A stretch of DNA of 64,000 bases from Ectorhizobium quercum (lineage in GTDB: Bacteria; Pseudomonadota; Alphaproteobacteria; Rhizobiales; Rhizobiaceae): assembly GCF_026552795.1 (NCBI RefSeq), contig NZ_JANFPI010000010.1, forward strand, positions 62,001 through 126,000. Direction: 5' to 3'. Below, piece after piece: positions 16,466 to 25,160 of this stretch (positions within the stretch are counted from its first letter, which is position 1; the number at the start of each line of letters is the position of its first letter). The position numbers and the translations under genes are program-made. The notes under the pieces are model-generated. The model was given only the letters and a program-made list of their open reading frames with translations. It did not search any database and was not told the origin of the DNA.

Positions 16466-17650
16466 ATGGCCTTTTCCTTCGGCCGTTCGGCCATTTCACT
16501 GGTTTTGATCGCATCGCTTGCGGCGTGGTCCGCAGCGCTTTCCTCAGACAGCGCCGGGCGGGCGCTCTCCCTCTCCCTCCTTCTCGGTACGGCTTTCGGC
16601 ATCGTCCTGCAAAGGGGGCGGTTCTGCTTCCTGTGCAATTTCAGGGACCTCGTGGAACAGCGCAAGCCGGACGGCGTGCTGTCCATTCTTGCCGCGCTCG
16701 GGTTCGGCATCATTTTCTATACCGTGATCGTCATGGCATGGGTGCCCGTGCCGCAGCCGGACCGGTTGCCGCCCAATGCCCATGTCGGCCCCGTCGGGTT
16801 CGTGCTGGCGGCCGCATCCGCGGCCTTCGGCTTCGGCATGGCGCTTTCGGGATCGTGCCTGTCCGGGCACTTCTACCGGATCGGCGAAGGCGCCTTCGGC
16901 TCCATCGTCGCCCTTCTCGGCGCCGCGCTCGGCTTTCTCGCCGGATTCGTGACCTGGAACGGCCTGTTCACACTGACCGTGTTCGACGATCCGCCACTGT
17001 GGCTGCCGCGCTTTCTCGGACATGGCGGCGCCCTCCTTGCCGGTCTTGCCGCCGTCGCGGCCCTGACGGTCGCCACCTTGTGGCTCGGCCGGCGCCCCGC
17101 GACCGGGCCGGAGACCGGCGCTCAGCCGACGCCGCTCGCTGGCGCATTGCAGGCGCTCTTCGTCCACCGCTGGCCGCCGGTGCTCACCGGCATTCTCGTC
17201 GCGGCCATCGGCGCCTTCGCCTATCTGCGGATAGCGCCGATCGGCGTGACGGCGGAACTCGGCAGTCTCGTGCGCACCGCCGCGACGCCGGCCGGCATCA
17301 TTCCGGAGACGCTCGGCGGTCTCGACACGCTGCGCGGCTGCGTATCCGCCGTGAAGACCACCATCCTGTCTCCCAACGGTCTTTTCGTCATCGGCCTGAT
17401 TGCCGGCAGCTTCGCCAGCGCGCTTTCCGCCGGACAATTCCGGCCGGTCTGGCCCGATGCGAAGGGGTTGGCGCGCCGGCTGGCCGGCGGCATCCTGATG
17501 GGCTGGGGCGCCATGACGGCGCTTGGCTGCACGGTCGGCGTCCTCCTGTCCGGCATTCACGCCGGCGCCGTTTCCGGCTGGGTGTTCCTGGTCTTCTCGT
17601 CGCTCGGTGCCTTTGCCGGCCTGGCCCTGTTGCGTCGCGGCTGGCTCTGA
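16466..17650 (+). CDS. YeeE/YedE-family membrane transporter (thiosulfate/sulfur-compound uptake)
   Basis: A 394-residue integral membrane protein with about ten hydrophobic segments and the two-fold repeated Cys motifs of the YeeE/YedE (TsuA) family: GRFCFLCNFRD, SGSCLSGHFYRIGEG, DTLRGCVSAVK and TALGCTVGVLLSGI. In characterised members these cysteines pass thiosulfate through the membrane. It lies 107 bp after the exported sulfurtransferase gene and is followed by a strong hairpin. The pair suggests uptake of thiosulfate or another sulfane-sulfur compound; the exact substrate is inferred. Confidence 0.85.
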   Translation: MAFSFGRSAISLVLIASLAAWSAALSSDSAGRALSLSLLLGTAFGIVLQRGRFCFLCNFRDLVEQRKPDGVLSILAALGFGIIFYTVIVMAWVPVPQPDRLPPNAHVGPVGFVLAAASAAFGFGMALSGSCLSGHFYRIGEGAFGSIVALLGAALGFLAGFVTWNGLFTLTVFDDPPLWLPRFLGHGGALLAGLAAVAALTVATLWLGRRPATGPETGAQPTPLAGALQALFVHRWPPVLTGILVAAIGAFAYLRIAPIGVTAELGSLVRTAATPAGIIPETLGGLDTLRGCVSAVKTTILSPNGLFVIGLIAGSFASALSAGQFRPVWPDAKGLARRLAGGILMGWGAMTALGCTVGVLLSGIHAGAVSGWVFLVFSSLGAFAGLALLRRGWL

Positions 17651-17680
17651 GCGGCAGCACCTTTGCCGCGCAAAAGAAAA

Positions 17681-17712
17681 GGCCCGGGCACCGAAATACC
17701 GGCGCCCGGGCC
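17681..17712 (-). terminator. Shared terminator between convergent genes
   Basis: GGCCCGGGC (17681-17689) pairs with GCCCGGGCC (17704-17712). Read on the minus strand it is followed by TTTTCTTTTG, ending the operon that runs from 25160 down to 17733. On the plus strand it closes the permease gene but lacks a good U-tract. Confidence 0.8.
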
Positions 17713-17732
17713 TATCCCGTTCGCAACAAGCT

Positions 17733-18335
17733 TCAACCGGCCGGCGTCGGCTCGCCGAGCGTCAGCATCAGCCGGTTCGCCCAGTTGAAGAAGGACGCGC
17801 CGTGAACGACGTCGTAGATCTCGTCGTCGGAAAGGCCCGCAGCCTTCAGGCGCTCCACATGCTCCGGCCCGAAGGCGGGCGGCGTCGCCGTCAGCGCCAC
17901 CGAGGCCGCGACGATGGCGTTCCAGCGTTCGCCGAGATCGACGGAAACGCCCTCGTCCAGCAGCTTCTGCACCTCGGCCTTGTGCGGCGAATGGTGCGAG
18001 GCGAAACGGGCATGGACGGAGGCGCAGAAGATGCAGCCGTTGTAGCGCGAGGTCGCGGTGGCGGCCAGTTCGCGCTCGGCGCGCAGCAGGCCGTCCGCCG
18101 TGTTGTAGAAGATGTCCTTGTCGGTCCTCGTGCGCGCTTCGAGAATGTCCGGATCGCGCACCAGCAGGGCGAAGTAGGGCGATTTGGCACGCGCCTTGTC
18201 GACCAGCGCCTCGTAATGCCGCTCCGTCAGCTCGCTTTCGGCCAGCGGCGTCAGCCAGGGCGTCCAGCCGATCTGGTCCTGCGTGAAGACGTCGGGGGCG
18301 TTTTCCACCTTGGGTTCGATGATCGTGTCGGTCAT
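17733..18335 (-). CDS. Alkylhydroperoxidase-domain protein, Avi_7169-like
   Basis: A 200-residue AhpD/carboxymuconolactone-decarboxylase-fold protein. The redox motif C-I-F-C-A-S-V-H-A-R-F, at about residues 101-111, matches the AhpD pattern (CxxC followed by His). It resembles the Avi_7169 family of peroxidase-like proteins, which occur beside a KPN_01858-type monooxygenase and a KPN_01854-type binding protein; that full neighbourhood is present here. It may detoxify peroxide formed by uncoupled flavin monooxygenase turnover, an inference. It is the last gene of the operon, 10 bp after its partner. Confidence 0.8.
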   Translation of the reverse strand: MTDTIIEPKVENAPDVFTQDQIGWTPWLTPLAESELTERHYEALVDKARAKSPYFALLVRDPDILEARTRTDKDIFYNTADGLLRAERELAATATSRYNGCIFCASVHARFASHHSPHKAEVQKLLDEGVSVDLGERWNAIVAASVALTATPPAFGPEHVERLKAAGLSDDEIYDVVHGASFFNWANRLMLTLGEPTPAG

Positions 18336-18345
18336 GGTTTCCTCC

Positions 18346-18945
18346 TCACGCCGCGTTCAGAACCTTCAGGCCCGCGACGATGCGGATCTGGAAAGCGAGA
18401 AAGGCGACGAGCTGGGAGAGGGAGACGATGCCGGTCGTGGACCAGCCCGCCCCGATCAGCCGGCCGAGCGCCTGCGGTTTCGCATCGCGCAGGTGGAAGA
18501 CCAGCAGATGCGCGTGTTCCAGCGCCGCCGCAAGGCGGGTGCCGAGCACGGCCCTTTCGGCTTCCCCGACGGTGAAAACCGGGCCGTCCTCGTCCTCGGC
18601 GGACAGGGGACCGGCGGGATAGCGGCCGTAAGGCCCCCTGCCCGCGCCGGCAATGGCGGCGGCCTTCACGGCCTCGGCAAGCGCCGCGCCGTTGTCCTCG
18701 CCCGCAAGCCTGCCGGCATAGAAAGCGGCGATCTCAGGCTGGCCGTGCAGCGCCGCGACGAAAGCGGCGACGGCGAAGCGTTCGGCGAGCGGGAACTGGC
18801 TGCTATCCGCCGGGGCGAAGAGCGCAAGCCAGCTGGCCTGCGCCCCTTCCTTCGTCACCGGGCGGCGGGCGCGCAGGCGCTCGCCTTTCGAACCCGGAAC
18901 GATTCCCGCCAGATGATCGATGATATCGGGAGGAGTCTCTGTCAT
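18346..18945 (-). CDS. CMD-domain protein, Avi_7170-like
   Basis: A 199-residue carboxymuconolactone-decarboxylase-fold protein without the AhpD CxxC. It begins MTETPPDIIDHLAGI and ends with a helix set (GIVSLSQLVAFLAFQIRIVAGL) matching the Avi_7170 family. It precedes the CxxC-bearing relative by 10 bp and follows the flavin monooxygenase by 32 bp. The pair may form a heteromeric complex, one subunit catalytic and one structural; that is inference. No substrate is known for the family. Confidence 0.78.
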   Translation of the reverse strand: MTETPPDIIDHLAGIVPGSKGERLRARRPVTKEGAQASWLALFAPADSSQFPLAERFAVAAFVAALHGQPEIAAFYAGRLAGEDNGAALAEAVKAAAIAGAGRGPYGRYPAGPLSAEDEDGPVFTVGEAERAVLGTRLAAALEHAHLLVFHLRDAKPQALGRLIGAGWSTTGIVSLSQLVAFLAFQIRIVAGLKVLNAA

Positions 18946-18977
18946 TTACGTGCTTTCATGGGAAATGCACGCCGCCC

Positions 18978-20015
18978 TTACTGGGCGGCGGCAAGCCTGG
19001 GTTCGGTCTTGCGCGACCAGCCGAGCGCCGGGGCGACTTCCGCCGCGATCAGCTCGATGGAGCGCAGGATGGCGTCGTGCGGCGGATCGACCGAATGGAC
19101 CTGGAACACGATGTCGGTGGAGCGGGCGAGCGCCGTATCGGCCTTCAGCGAGGCGATCACGTCGTCCGGCGTGCCGACATGGGTATCCAGCGCGCGGATC
19201 CGGTCTTCCAGCCTGTCGCTGGCGAAGCGGTGGCCGGCGGCGGCGAAGCGTTTCGCCACGCGGTTGAGGCCGATTTCGGCAAGCCGCAGGGCTTCCTTGC
19301 GGTCCTCGGCAACGAAGAGCGTGCGCGAGCCGAGGATGCGCGGCGCCCGGCCCTTCGGCAGGGCAGCCAGATAGGCGTCGATCAGCGGGTTCTGGATCTC
19401 GTCCAGCGTCGCATCCGGCCGGTCGGCGGGGCGCGGCTGGGTGCGCGACAGCATCAGCCCGTCGCCGGTCTCGCCGGCCAGCTTCGCGCCGAAGACCGAG
19501 AAAGTGGCGAGCCATACACGGTCGAGCAGATGCGGTGCGTCCGGATAGAGCCGGTTGCCCGCGCCGAGATCGTCGCCGCGCCACGCCTTGCGGACGATAT
19601 CCAGATATTGTCCGTAAACCTCGCCGCGCTTGTCGGCGGCGATGCCGAAGGCCTCGAAGCTCTCGCGCGTGCCGCCGGTGCCGAAGCCGACTTCGAGACG
19701 GCCATCGGAGAGAAGATCGGCGACGGCCGTGTCCTCGGCCACGCGCAGCGGATTTTCCATCGGCAGCGTGATGACGCCGGTGCCGAGGCGGATGGTCGAG
19801 GTGCGGGCCGCGACATGGGCCAGGAAGACGGCCGGGGACGGCAGGCCTCCCTCGTCGGCGTGGAAGTGGTGCTGGGCGATCCAGGCGCTGTCGAAGCCGT
19901 TGGCTTCGGCATGGACGATCTGTTCCTCGGCCAGACGGTAACGCCCGCCAGCGTCCGCCTCGTCGAGAAGCCGGGTGAAGAAGCCCAGCCGTTTGGGTGT
20001 GGTCTGCTCGGTCAT
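18978..20015 (-). CDS. FMN-dependent luciferase-like monooxygenase, KPN_01858-like
   Basis: A 345-residue luciferase-fold monooxygenase. Marks are GFFTRLLDEADAGGRYRLAEEQIVHAEANGFDSAWIAQHHF near the N-terminus, then RLGTGVITLPMENPLRVAEDTAVADLLSDGRLEVGFGTGG. It resembles the KPN_01858 family, found beside a peptide-type transporter and CMD-domain proteins. The start at 20015 overlaps the stop of the ATPase gene (ATGA at 20012-20015), so import and oxidation are translationally coupled. It probably oxidises the imported compound; the substrate is unknown. Confidence 0.82.
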   Translation of the reverse strand: MTEQTTPKRLGFFTRLLDEADAGGRYRLAEEQIVHAEANGFDSAWIAQHHFHADEGGLPSPAVFLAHVAARTSTIRLGTGVITLPMENPLRVAEDTAVADLLSDGRLEVGFGTGGTRESFEAFGIAADKRGEVYGQYLDIVRKAWRGDDLGAGNRLYPDAPHLLDRVWLATFSVFGAKLAGETGDGLMLSRTQPRPADRPDATLDEIQNPLIDAYLAALPKGRAPRILGSRTLFVAEDRKEALRLAEIGLNRVAKRFAAAGHRFASDRLEDRIRALDTHVGTPDDVIASLKADTALARSTDIVFQVHSVDPPHDAILRSIELIAAEVAPALGWSRKTEPRLAAAQ

Positions 20016-21652
20016 GTCAATGATCCTGCTGCTTGTCGTTGGAGTGTGCTGTGCGGGAACTTGCGGCCGGGAATGGCTTCTATAAGTTCCCTCGTGTAGT
20101 CGCTGGCGGGATGGGTGAAGACCTGCTCGACCGGGCCGTAATCGACCTGGCGGCCGTTGTGCAGGACTGAGACGGTATCGGCGATCTGCCGGACGACGGC
20201 GAGATCGTGCGAAACGAAAAGATAGGTGAGGCCGAGATCGCGCTGCAATTGCGCGAGCAGCGCCAGGATCTGCGCCTGAACCGTCACGTCGAGGGCGGAG
20301 ACGGCTTCGTCCAGCACCACGACCTCCGGCTCCAGCACCAGCGCGCGGGCGATCGCAACGCGCTGCCGCTGGCCGCCCGAAAGCGCATGCGGACGCCGCC
20401 CCAGCATCGAGGCCGGCAGGCCGACGCGCTCGACGATGGCGCGCACGCGCGCGGCACGCTCTTCCTTCGGCAGCGGATCGAAGTTCAACAGCGGTTCCTC
20501 GACGATGGAGAAGATCGTCTGCTTCGGATCGAGCGAGCCCCACGGGTTCTGGTAGACGAGCTGCACCTTGCGCCGGAACTGGCGAAGCGAAGCGGATTTC
20601 AGCGCCGTCACGTCGAACCCGCCGACGCGGATCTCCCCGCCCGTCGGCTTCTGGAAACCGGCGATGATGCGGATGGTCGTCGTCTTGCCGGAACCGCTTT
20701 CGCCGACGATGGCATGCGTCGTGCCGCGCGCGACGGTGAAGGAAACGCCGTCCACCGCCCGAAAGCTACCGCCGCCCGGCAGGGAGAAATCCTGGGCCAG
20801 CGCGCCGACCGTGACGAGTGCCGGGCGCCCCGCCTCGACCGGCGGACGGGAAGCCGCCGGACCCAGCGACGGCGCATCGGACAGCAGCTTGCGCGTATAG
20901 GCGCTCTTCGGGTGGGCAAGGACCTCCGCCGTCGCCCCCTGTTCCTGAATGCGCCCGCCCTGCAACACGACCAGCCTGTCGGCCCGGTCGGCGGCGACGC
21001 CGAGATCGTGGGTGACGAGCAGGACCGAAGTGCCGTATTCGCGGCGCAGGTCGTCGATCAGGTCGAGGATGCGGCGCTGCACCGTCACGTCGAGCGCCGA
21101 GGTCGGCTCGTCGGCGATGATCAGCGCCGGCTTCAAGGCAATGGCGATGGCGATCAGCACGCGCTGCTTCATGCCGCCGGAAAGTTCATGCGGATATTGC
21201 CGCGCCCGCAGTTCCGGCTGCGAAAGCCCGACATGGGTGAGCAGCTCGACGACGCGCCGGTCGGCCTCCGCCCGGCTCAGGCGGCCGTGGATTTCGAGGA
21301 TCTCGCGCACCTGTGCGCCGATGCTCAGCACCGGGTTGAGCGAGCTGGACGGGTCCTGCGGAATGAGGCTGACCACCGCGCCGCGGATCGCCCGCAGGCG
21401 CCTCTCGTTCCAGCGCGAGATTTCCTCGCCGTTGAGCTTGATCGAACCGCCGTCGATGCGGCCGTTGCCGGAGAGAAGGCCGATGACGGCCTGCGCGGTC
21501 GAGGTCTTGCCCGAGCCGCTTTCGCCGACCAGCGCCACGACCTCGCCCGGCCGGACCGAGAAGGAGACGTCGTGGACGACGCGGGTGCGGCTTTCGCCGT
21601 CGCCGTAGGAGACCTTGAGGTCGCGGATATCGAGAACGGGCGTGTCGGTCAT
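20012..21652 (-). CDS. Dipeptide-type ABC transporter, fused double ATP-binding protein
   Basis: A 546-residue protein with two complete ABC domains (DppD-DppF fusion). Domain 1 has Walker A GESGSGKTST, signature LSGGMKQR and Walker B ALIIADEP; domain 2 has GESGSGKTTT, LSGGQRQR and VVVLDEA. It energises import through the two permeases encoded just upstream. Its start at 21652 overlaps the end of the second permease gene by 4 bp. The frame stays open far upstream, but the family start MTDTPVLDIRDLKVSY is clear. It may also serve the two orphan binding proteins at 3421-5010 and 9752-11356. Confidence 0.92.
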   Translation of the reverse strand: MTDTPVLDIRDLKVSYGDGESRTRVVHDVSFSVRPGEVVALVGESGSGKTSTAQAVIGLLSGNGRIDGGSIKLNGEEISRWNERRLRAIRGAVVSLIPQDPSSSLNPVLSIGAQVREILEIHGRLSRAEADRRVVELLTHVGLSQPELRARQYPHELSGGMKQRVLIAIAIALKPALIIADEPTSALDVTVQRRILDLIDDLRREYGTSVLLVTHDLGVAADRADRLVVLQGGRIQEQGATAEVLAHPKSAYTRKLLSDAPSLGPAASRPPVEAGRPALVTVGALAQDFSLPGGGSFRAVDGVSFTVARGTTHAIVGESGSGKTTTIRIIAGFQKPTGGEIRVGGFDVTALKSASLRQFRRKVQLVYQNPWGSLDPKQTIFSIVEEPLLNFDPLPKEERAARVRAIVERVGLPASMLGRRPHALSGGQRQRVAIARALVLEPEVVVLDEAVSALDVTVQAQILALLAQLQRDLGLTYLFVSHDLAVVRQIADTVSVLHNGRQVDYGPVEQVFTHPASDYTRELIEAIPGRKFPHSTLQRQAAGSLT

Positions 21653-22533
21653 CGTCCGGGTCTCCCGATCGACTGGCTGATGCGGTTGGCGGAAAGCACC
21701 ACGGCGACGACCACGAAGCCGGGGGCGGCGGTGAGCCACCAGGCGGTGGCGAGATAATTGCGGCCTTCGGCGATCAGCAGGCCCCATTCCGGCGTCGGTG
21801 GCGGCGCGCCGTAGCCGAGGAAGCCGAGCGTGGAGATTTGCAGGATCGCCCAGCCGAACTGCACCGCGGTATAGGCGACGACCGAGGTCAGCGAATTGGG
21901 CAGGATGTGCCGCCACAGCACCTTGAGAAAGGTGCCGCCGCTGCCGAAGGCCGCTTCCACGAATTCGGCGCGGCGCACGCGCACCACTTCGGAGCGCATC
22001 AGCCGGGCGAAACCGGCAATCGCCGTCGCGCCGACCGCGATCGCTGCATTCACCGTGCCGAAGCCGAGCAGGATGATGATCGAAAGCGACAGAAGCAGCG
22101 TCGGAATGGAAAGAAGCACGTCCACGAAGCGCATGATCACGGCATCGGTGCGCCCGCCGATGGCGCCGGCGAAAAGACCGAGCGACGTGCCGACGACGAG
22201 GCCGACGCCGACGGCGGCGAGCGCGCCGGAAAGGGAATGGACGGAGCCGTAGACGATACGCGCATAGAGATCGCGCCCGAGCGAATCCGTGCCGAGCAGG
22301 TTGAGCGCCGAGGGGGCCTTGAGCTGGCCGCCGGGCACACCCTGAAGCGGATCGTGACCCGTGAACAGCCCCGGCGCGACGGCCCACAGAAGCGCCGTCG
22401 CGATCACGATCCAGGCTAGAACCAGACCGGGCGGAACGCGTCTCAGCCGGCGGGCCGGACCGGAGCGGCGGGTGGCCTCGACATCCGCCGCGTCGTCCGT
22501 GGAAAGGGAGGAAAGCGTTTCGACGCTGGTCAT
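21649..22533 (-). CDS. Dipeptide-type ABC transporter permease (DppC-like)
   Basis: A 294-residue inner-membrane permease with six predicted membrane segments and the DppC-type N-terminal cytoplasmic extension. GTDSLGRDLYARIVYGS is the hallmark DppC/OppC motif, and the EAA-like loop reads FVEAAFGSGGTFLKVLWRHILPN. The start at 22533 overlaps the end of the DppB-like gene by 4 bp. It pairs with that permease to form the channel of the importer. Confidence 0.92.
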   Translation of the reverse strand: MTSVETLSSLSTDDAADVEATRRSGPARRLRRVPPGLVLAWIVIATALLWAVAPGLFTGHDPLQGVPGGQLKAPSALNLLGTDSLGRDLYARIVYGSVHSLSGALAAVGVGLVVGTSLGLFAGAIGGRTDAVIMRFVDVLLSIPTLLLSLSIIILLGFGTVNAAIAVGATAIAGFARLMRSEVVRVRRAEFVEAAFGSGGTFLKVLWRHILPNSLTSVVAYTAVQFGWAILQISTLGFLGYGAPPPTPEWGLLIAEGRNYLATAWWLTAAPGFVVVAVVLSANRISQSIGRPGR

Positions 22534-23474
22534 GACTTGGCTCCGTTTCCTGCTCTCAGACGCGGGTCGAGAAGCGGATAGGCGAGATCGACGGCGAGGT
22601 TGATGATGACAAAGGCTGCGGCGGAAATCACCACGATGGCCTGAAGCACGGCGAGATCCTGATTGCCGACCGCCCTTTCCGTCAGTCCGCCGATGCCGTT
22701 CAGCCCGAAGACCGTTTCGGTGACGACCGCGCCCGCCAGCAATTCGCCGAACAGCACGCCGGCGATGGTCAGCGCCGGCAGCATGGCATTGCGCGCCACG
22801 TGCCGCCAGAGCACCCGCGCCTGCGTCGCGCCCTTGGCGATGGCGACGGAGACGAAGGGACGCGTGCGGATTTCGTCGATGTTGCGGATGAGGATCTGCG
22901 CCAGCGGTGCTGCGATCGGCACGGCAAGCGTCGCGACCGGCAGGACCAGGCTTTCCCACGGCCCCGGATTGATGACGGACACGAGCTTCAGCCGGAAGGA
23001 GAAAAGCTGGATCAGCATGATCCCCAGCCAGAAGACCGGGATCGAGATAAGCAGGGACGGAATCGACTGGATGGCGTTGCGCAGCCACGCGAACGGCGAC
23101 AGCGACGAGAGGAAGGCGATCAGCACCGCGAGCGCCACCGCCGCCAGGAAGGCCAGCGAAGCAAGCTTCAGCGTTGCCGGCAGGTTGGCGGCAAGCTGCG
23201 CGGACACCGGCACGCCAGCCTGCACCGAATAGCCGAAATCGCCCTTGAGGAAGTTCACCAGCGTCTGCAAATACTGCACGAAGATGGAGGAATCGACGGC
23301 GTAGGCCGCACGGATTTCCGCAATCTGCTCGGGGCTCAGCCCGTATTCCGGATTGAGGAACTTGATCAGCACCGCATCGCCCGGCATGGCCTGCAAAAGC
23401 ACGAAGGACAGCGTGAACGCCGCCCACAGCACCAGAAGGGCCTGCCCGATGCGGCTGAAGACATATCGCGTCAT
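22530..23474 (-). CDS. Dipeptide-type ABC transporter permease (DppB-like)
   Basis: A 314-residue inner-membrane permease. It starts with the standard MTRYVFSRIGQALLVLWAAFTLSF first helix, has PGDA after it, and an EAA-like loop KGATQARVLWRHVARNAMLP near residue 205. It lies 57 bp downstream of the cognate binding-protein gene with a hairpin in between, and overlaps the DppC-like gene by 4 bp. Confidence 0.92.
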   Translation of the reverse strand: MTRYVFSRIGQALLVLWAAFTLSFVLLQAMPGDAVLIKFLNPEYGLSPEQIAEIRAAYAVDSSIFVQYLQTLVNFLKGDFGYSVQAGVPVSAQLAANLPATLKLASLAFLAAVALAVLIAFLSSLSPFAWLRNAIQSIPSLLISIPVFWLGIMLIQLFSFRLKLVSVINPGPWESLVLPVATLAVPIAAPLAQILIRNIDEIRTRPFVSVAIAKGATQARVLWRHVARNAMLPALTIAGVLFGELLAGAVVTETVFGLNGIGGLTERAVGNQDLAVLQAIVVISAAAFVIINLAVDLAYPLLDPRLRAGNGAKS

Positions 23475-23495
23475 CGTTCAATCTCCGTCGGGAAC

Positions 23496-23519
23496 GGTGG
23501 CGGAGCGGACCCCGCCACC
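23496..23519 (-). terminator. Attenuating hairpin between binding-protein and permease genes
   Basis: GGTGGCGG (23496-23503) pairs with CCGCCACC (23512-23519). There is no U-tract. Stem-loops here commonly protect or partly terminate the message so that the binding protein is made in excess over the membrane parts. Confidence 0.55.
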
Positions 23520-23531
23520 CGTGTCGCGGTC

Positions 23532-25160
23532 CTACTTGTCGAGCCAGACACCGTAGAAGCTCGGGCGGCCGACCGCCTCGAAGGCGACACCCTTCACGTA
23601 AGGCGCGCCGGCGAAGGCCTGTGGCTCCTCGAAGATCGGGATCGCATAGGCCTGATCGAGGACGTAGGCCTGGGATTCGGCGACGGCGGCGAGACGCTTC
23701 TCGGGGTCGGGCTGCGAGGCGATCTCGTCGAGGATGGCGTTGAGCTTCTCGTCGACGAAAGTCTGCACCTTGTCGCTGGCACCGCCCTTCTGGCGCAGCA
23801 CGTCACGGTTCTGCGGATAGTACTGGCTCTTGATTACGTCCGGATCGGCACGGCCGACCATCGCCGGCGCGACCGGCGTCTTCAGCGGGTCGAGATCGTC
23901 GACCGCGCGGCTGCCGGCATCGCCGGCCAGAACGTTGAGCTTCACGCCGACCTTCTCCCATTGCTGGGCAACGAGCTGGAGCGTGGCGCGGTTCTGCGGC
24001 TGCGGCAGCGATTCGTAAGCCGTTAGGATCAGCTTCTGGCCGTCCTTCTCGCGAAGGCCGTCGGCGCCGGGCGTGAAGCCCGCCTCGTCGAGCAGCGCCT
24101 TGGCCTTATCGAGATCGAAGGCGAGCTTGTCGGACTGGTCGACATAGCCGATGGCTGTGGAAGCGATGATCGAGGTCGCCGGCGGATAGTTCTTCGAAAA
24201 CAGCGTCGAGACGATCTCGTCGCGGTTCACGGCGAGCGACAGGGCCTTGCGGACGCGAACGTCGGCAACGAGCGGGTTGTCCGGGCGGAAGACGACCGAG
24301 TTGTTCACGCCGCGCGTGCCCGGCGCATAGATGGTGAAGCCCTGCGTCTCGACCTGCGGCTCGTCATAGGCCTGGATCTGGCGGATGAAATCGGCCTGTC
24401 CGGCGAGCAGTGCGCCGATGCGCACCGAATCCTCGCCGGTGATGATGTACTTGATGCCATCGAGATGCGGACGGCCCTGATGCTCCAGCTTTGCCGGACC
24501 CCAGTCATAATCCTCGCGGGCCTTCAGATCGAGCGTCTTGCCGAGCGTTTCGGCCTCGACGACGAACGGGCCGGACCCGATGATCTTGGTGGCGTCGCCG
24601 AGCTGGTCGAAGGGCAGTTCCAGCGTCTTCAGCGAAACGAGGCCGGAGCCGATCACCGACGTGCCCTGAAGGAAGCCCGGCGAAGGCTTTTTAAAATAGA
24701 ACTTCACGGTCAGCGGGTCGATGACCTCGCTGCGGTCATAATTGTTCACCACCTCGGAAACCGGCTGCCTCAGCTCCTTGTTGCCGAGGCCGTAGGTGTC
24801 GAAGTTCTTCGCCACGGCATCGGCATCGAGCGGCGTGCCGTCGGAGAAGGTCACGCCCGGGCGGATCTTGAAGGTGTATTCCGTCGCGTCGTCGTTGACC
24901 GTCCAGGATTCGGCGATCCACGGCTCGATTTCGAGCGTTTCAGGATTCTGGTAGGTCAGCTTGTCGGTGATCTGGTTCAGCACGCCGCCGTTCGGATAGA
25001 AACCGCCCGCCGGGGGATAGAGATTGGTGTGGGCCTGCTGCTCCAGATAGACCAGCGTGCCCCCCTTGACGGGCGTGTCGACCGCCGCGCCGATGGCCGG
25101 CAGGCTGACGGCGGCAGCGAGCGCGAAGCCGATACCGAGAAGTTTGCGGTGAAACGTCAT
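23532..25160 (-). CDS. ABC transporter substrate-binding protein, KPN_01854-like
   Basis: A 542-residue family-5 binding protein with a Sec signal (LLGIGFALAAAVSLPAIGAA). Marks are GGTLVYLEQQAHTNLYPPAGGFYPNGG at the mature N-terminus, typical of the KPN_01854 group, then IRPGVTFSDGTPLDADAVAKNF and IGSGPFVVEAETLGK. It is the first gene of the operon running to 17733 (binding protein, two permeases, ATPase, monooxygenase, two CMD-fold proteins). Its sequence is clearly distinct from the two orphan binding proteins further left. The ligand is unknown; the conserved neighbourhood suggests a sulfur- or nitrogen-containing organic compound. Confidence 0.87.
   Translation of the reverse strand: MTFHRKLLGIGFALAAAVSLPAIGAAVDTPVKGGTLVYLEQQAHTNLYPPAGGFYPNGGVLNQITDKLTYQNPETLEIEPWIAESWTVNDDATEYTFKIRPGVTFSDGTPLDADAVAKNFDTYGLGNKELRQPVSEVVNNYDRSEVIDPLTVKFYFKKPSPGFLQGTSVIGSGLVSLKTLELPFDQLGDATKIIGSGPFVVEAETLGKTLDLKAREDYDWGPAKLEHQGRPHLDGIKYIITGEDSVRIGALLAGQADFIRQIQAYDEPQVETQGFTIYAPGTRGVNNSVVFRPDNPLVADVRVRKALSLAVNRDEIVSTLFSKNYPPATSIIASTAIGYVDQSDKLAFDLDKAKALLDEAGFTPGADGLREKDGQKLILTAYESLPQPQNRATLQLVAQQWEKVGVKLNVLAGDAGSRAVDDLDPLKTPVAPAMVGRADPDVIKSQYYPQNRDVLRQKGGASDKVQTFVDEKLNAILDEIASQPDPEKRLAAVAESQAYVLDQAYAIPIFEEPQAFAGAPYVKGVAFEAVGRPSFYGVWLDK

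Noticed and set aside
20012..22387. 791-codon frame suggesting an ATPase with a long N-terminal extension
   Set aside because: The extension is an out-of-frame reading of the DppC-like permease gene; the ABC protein starts at 21652.
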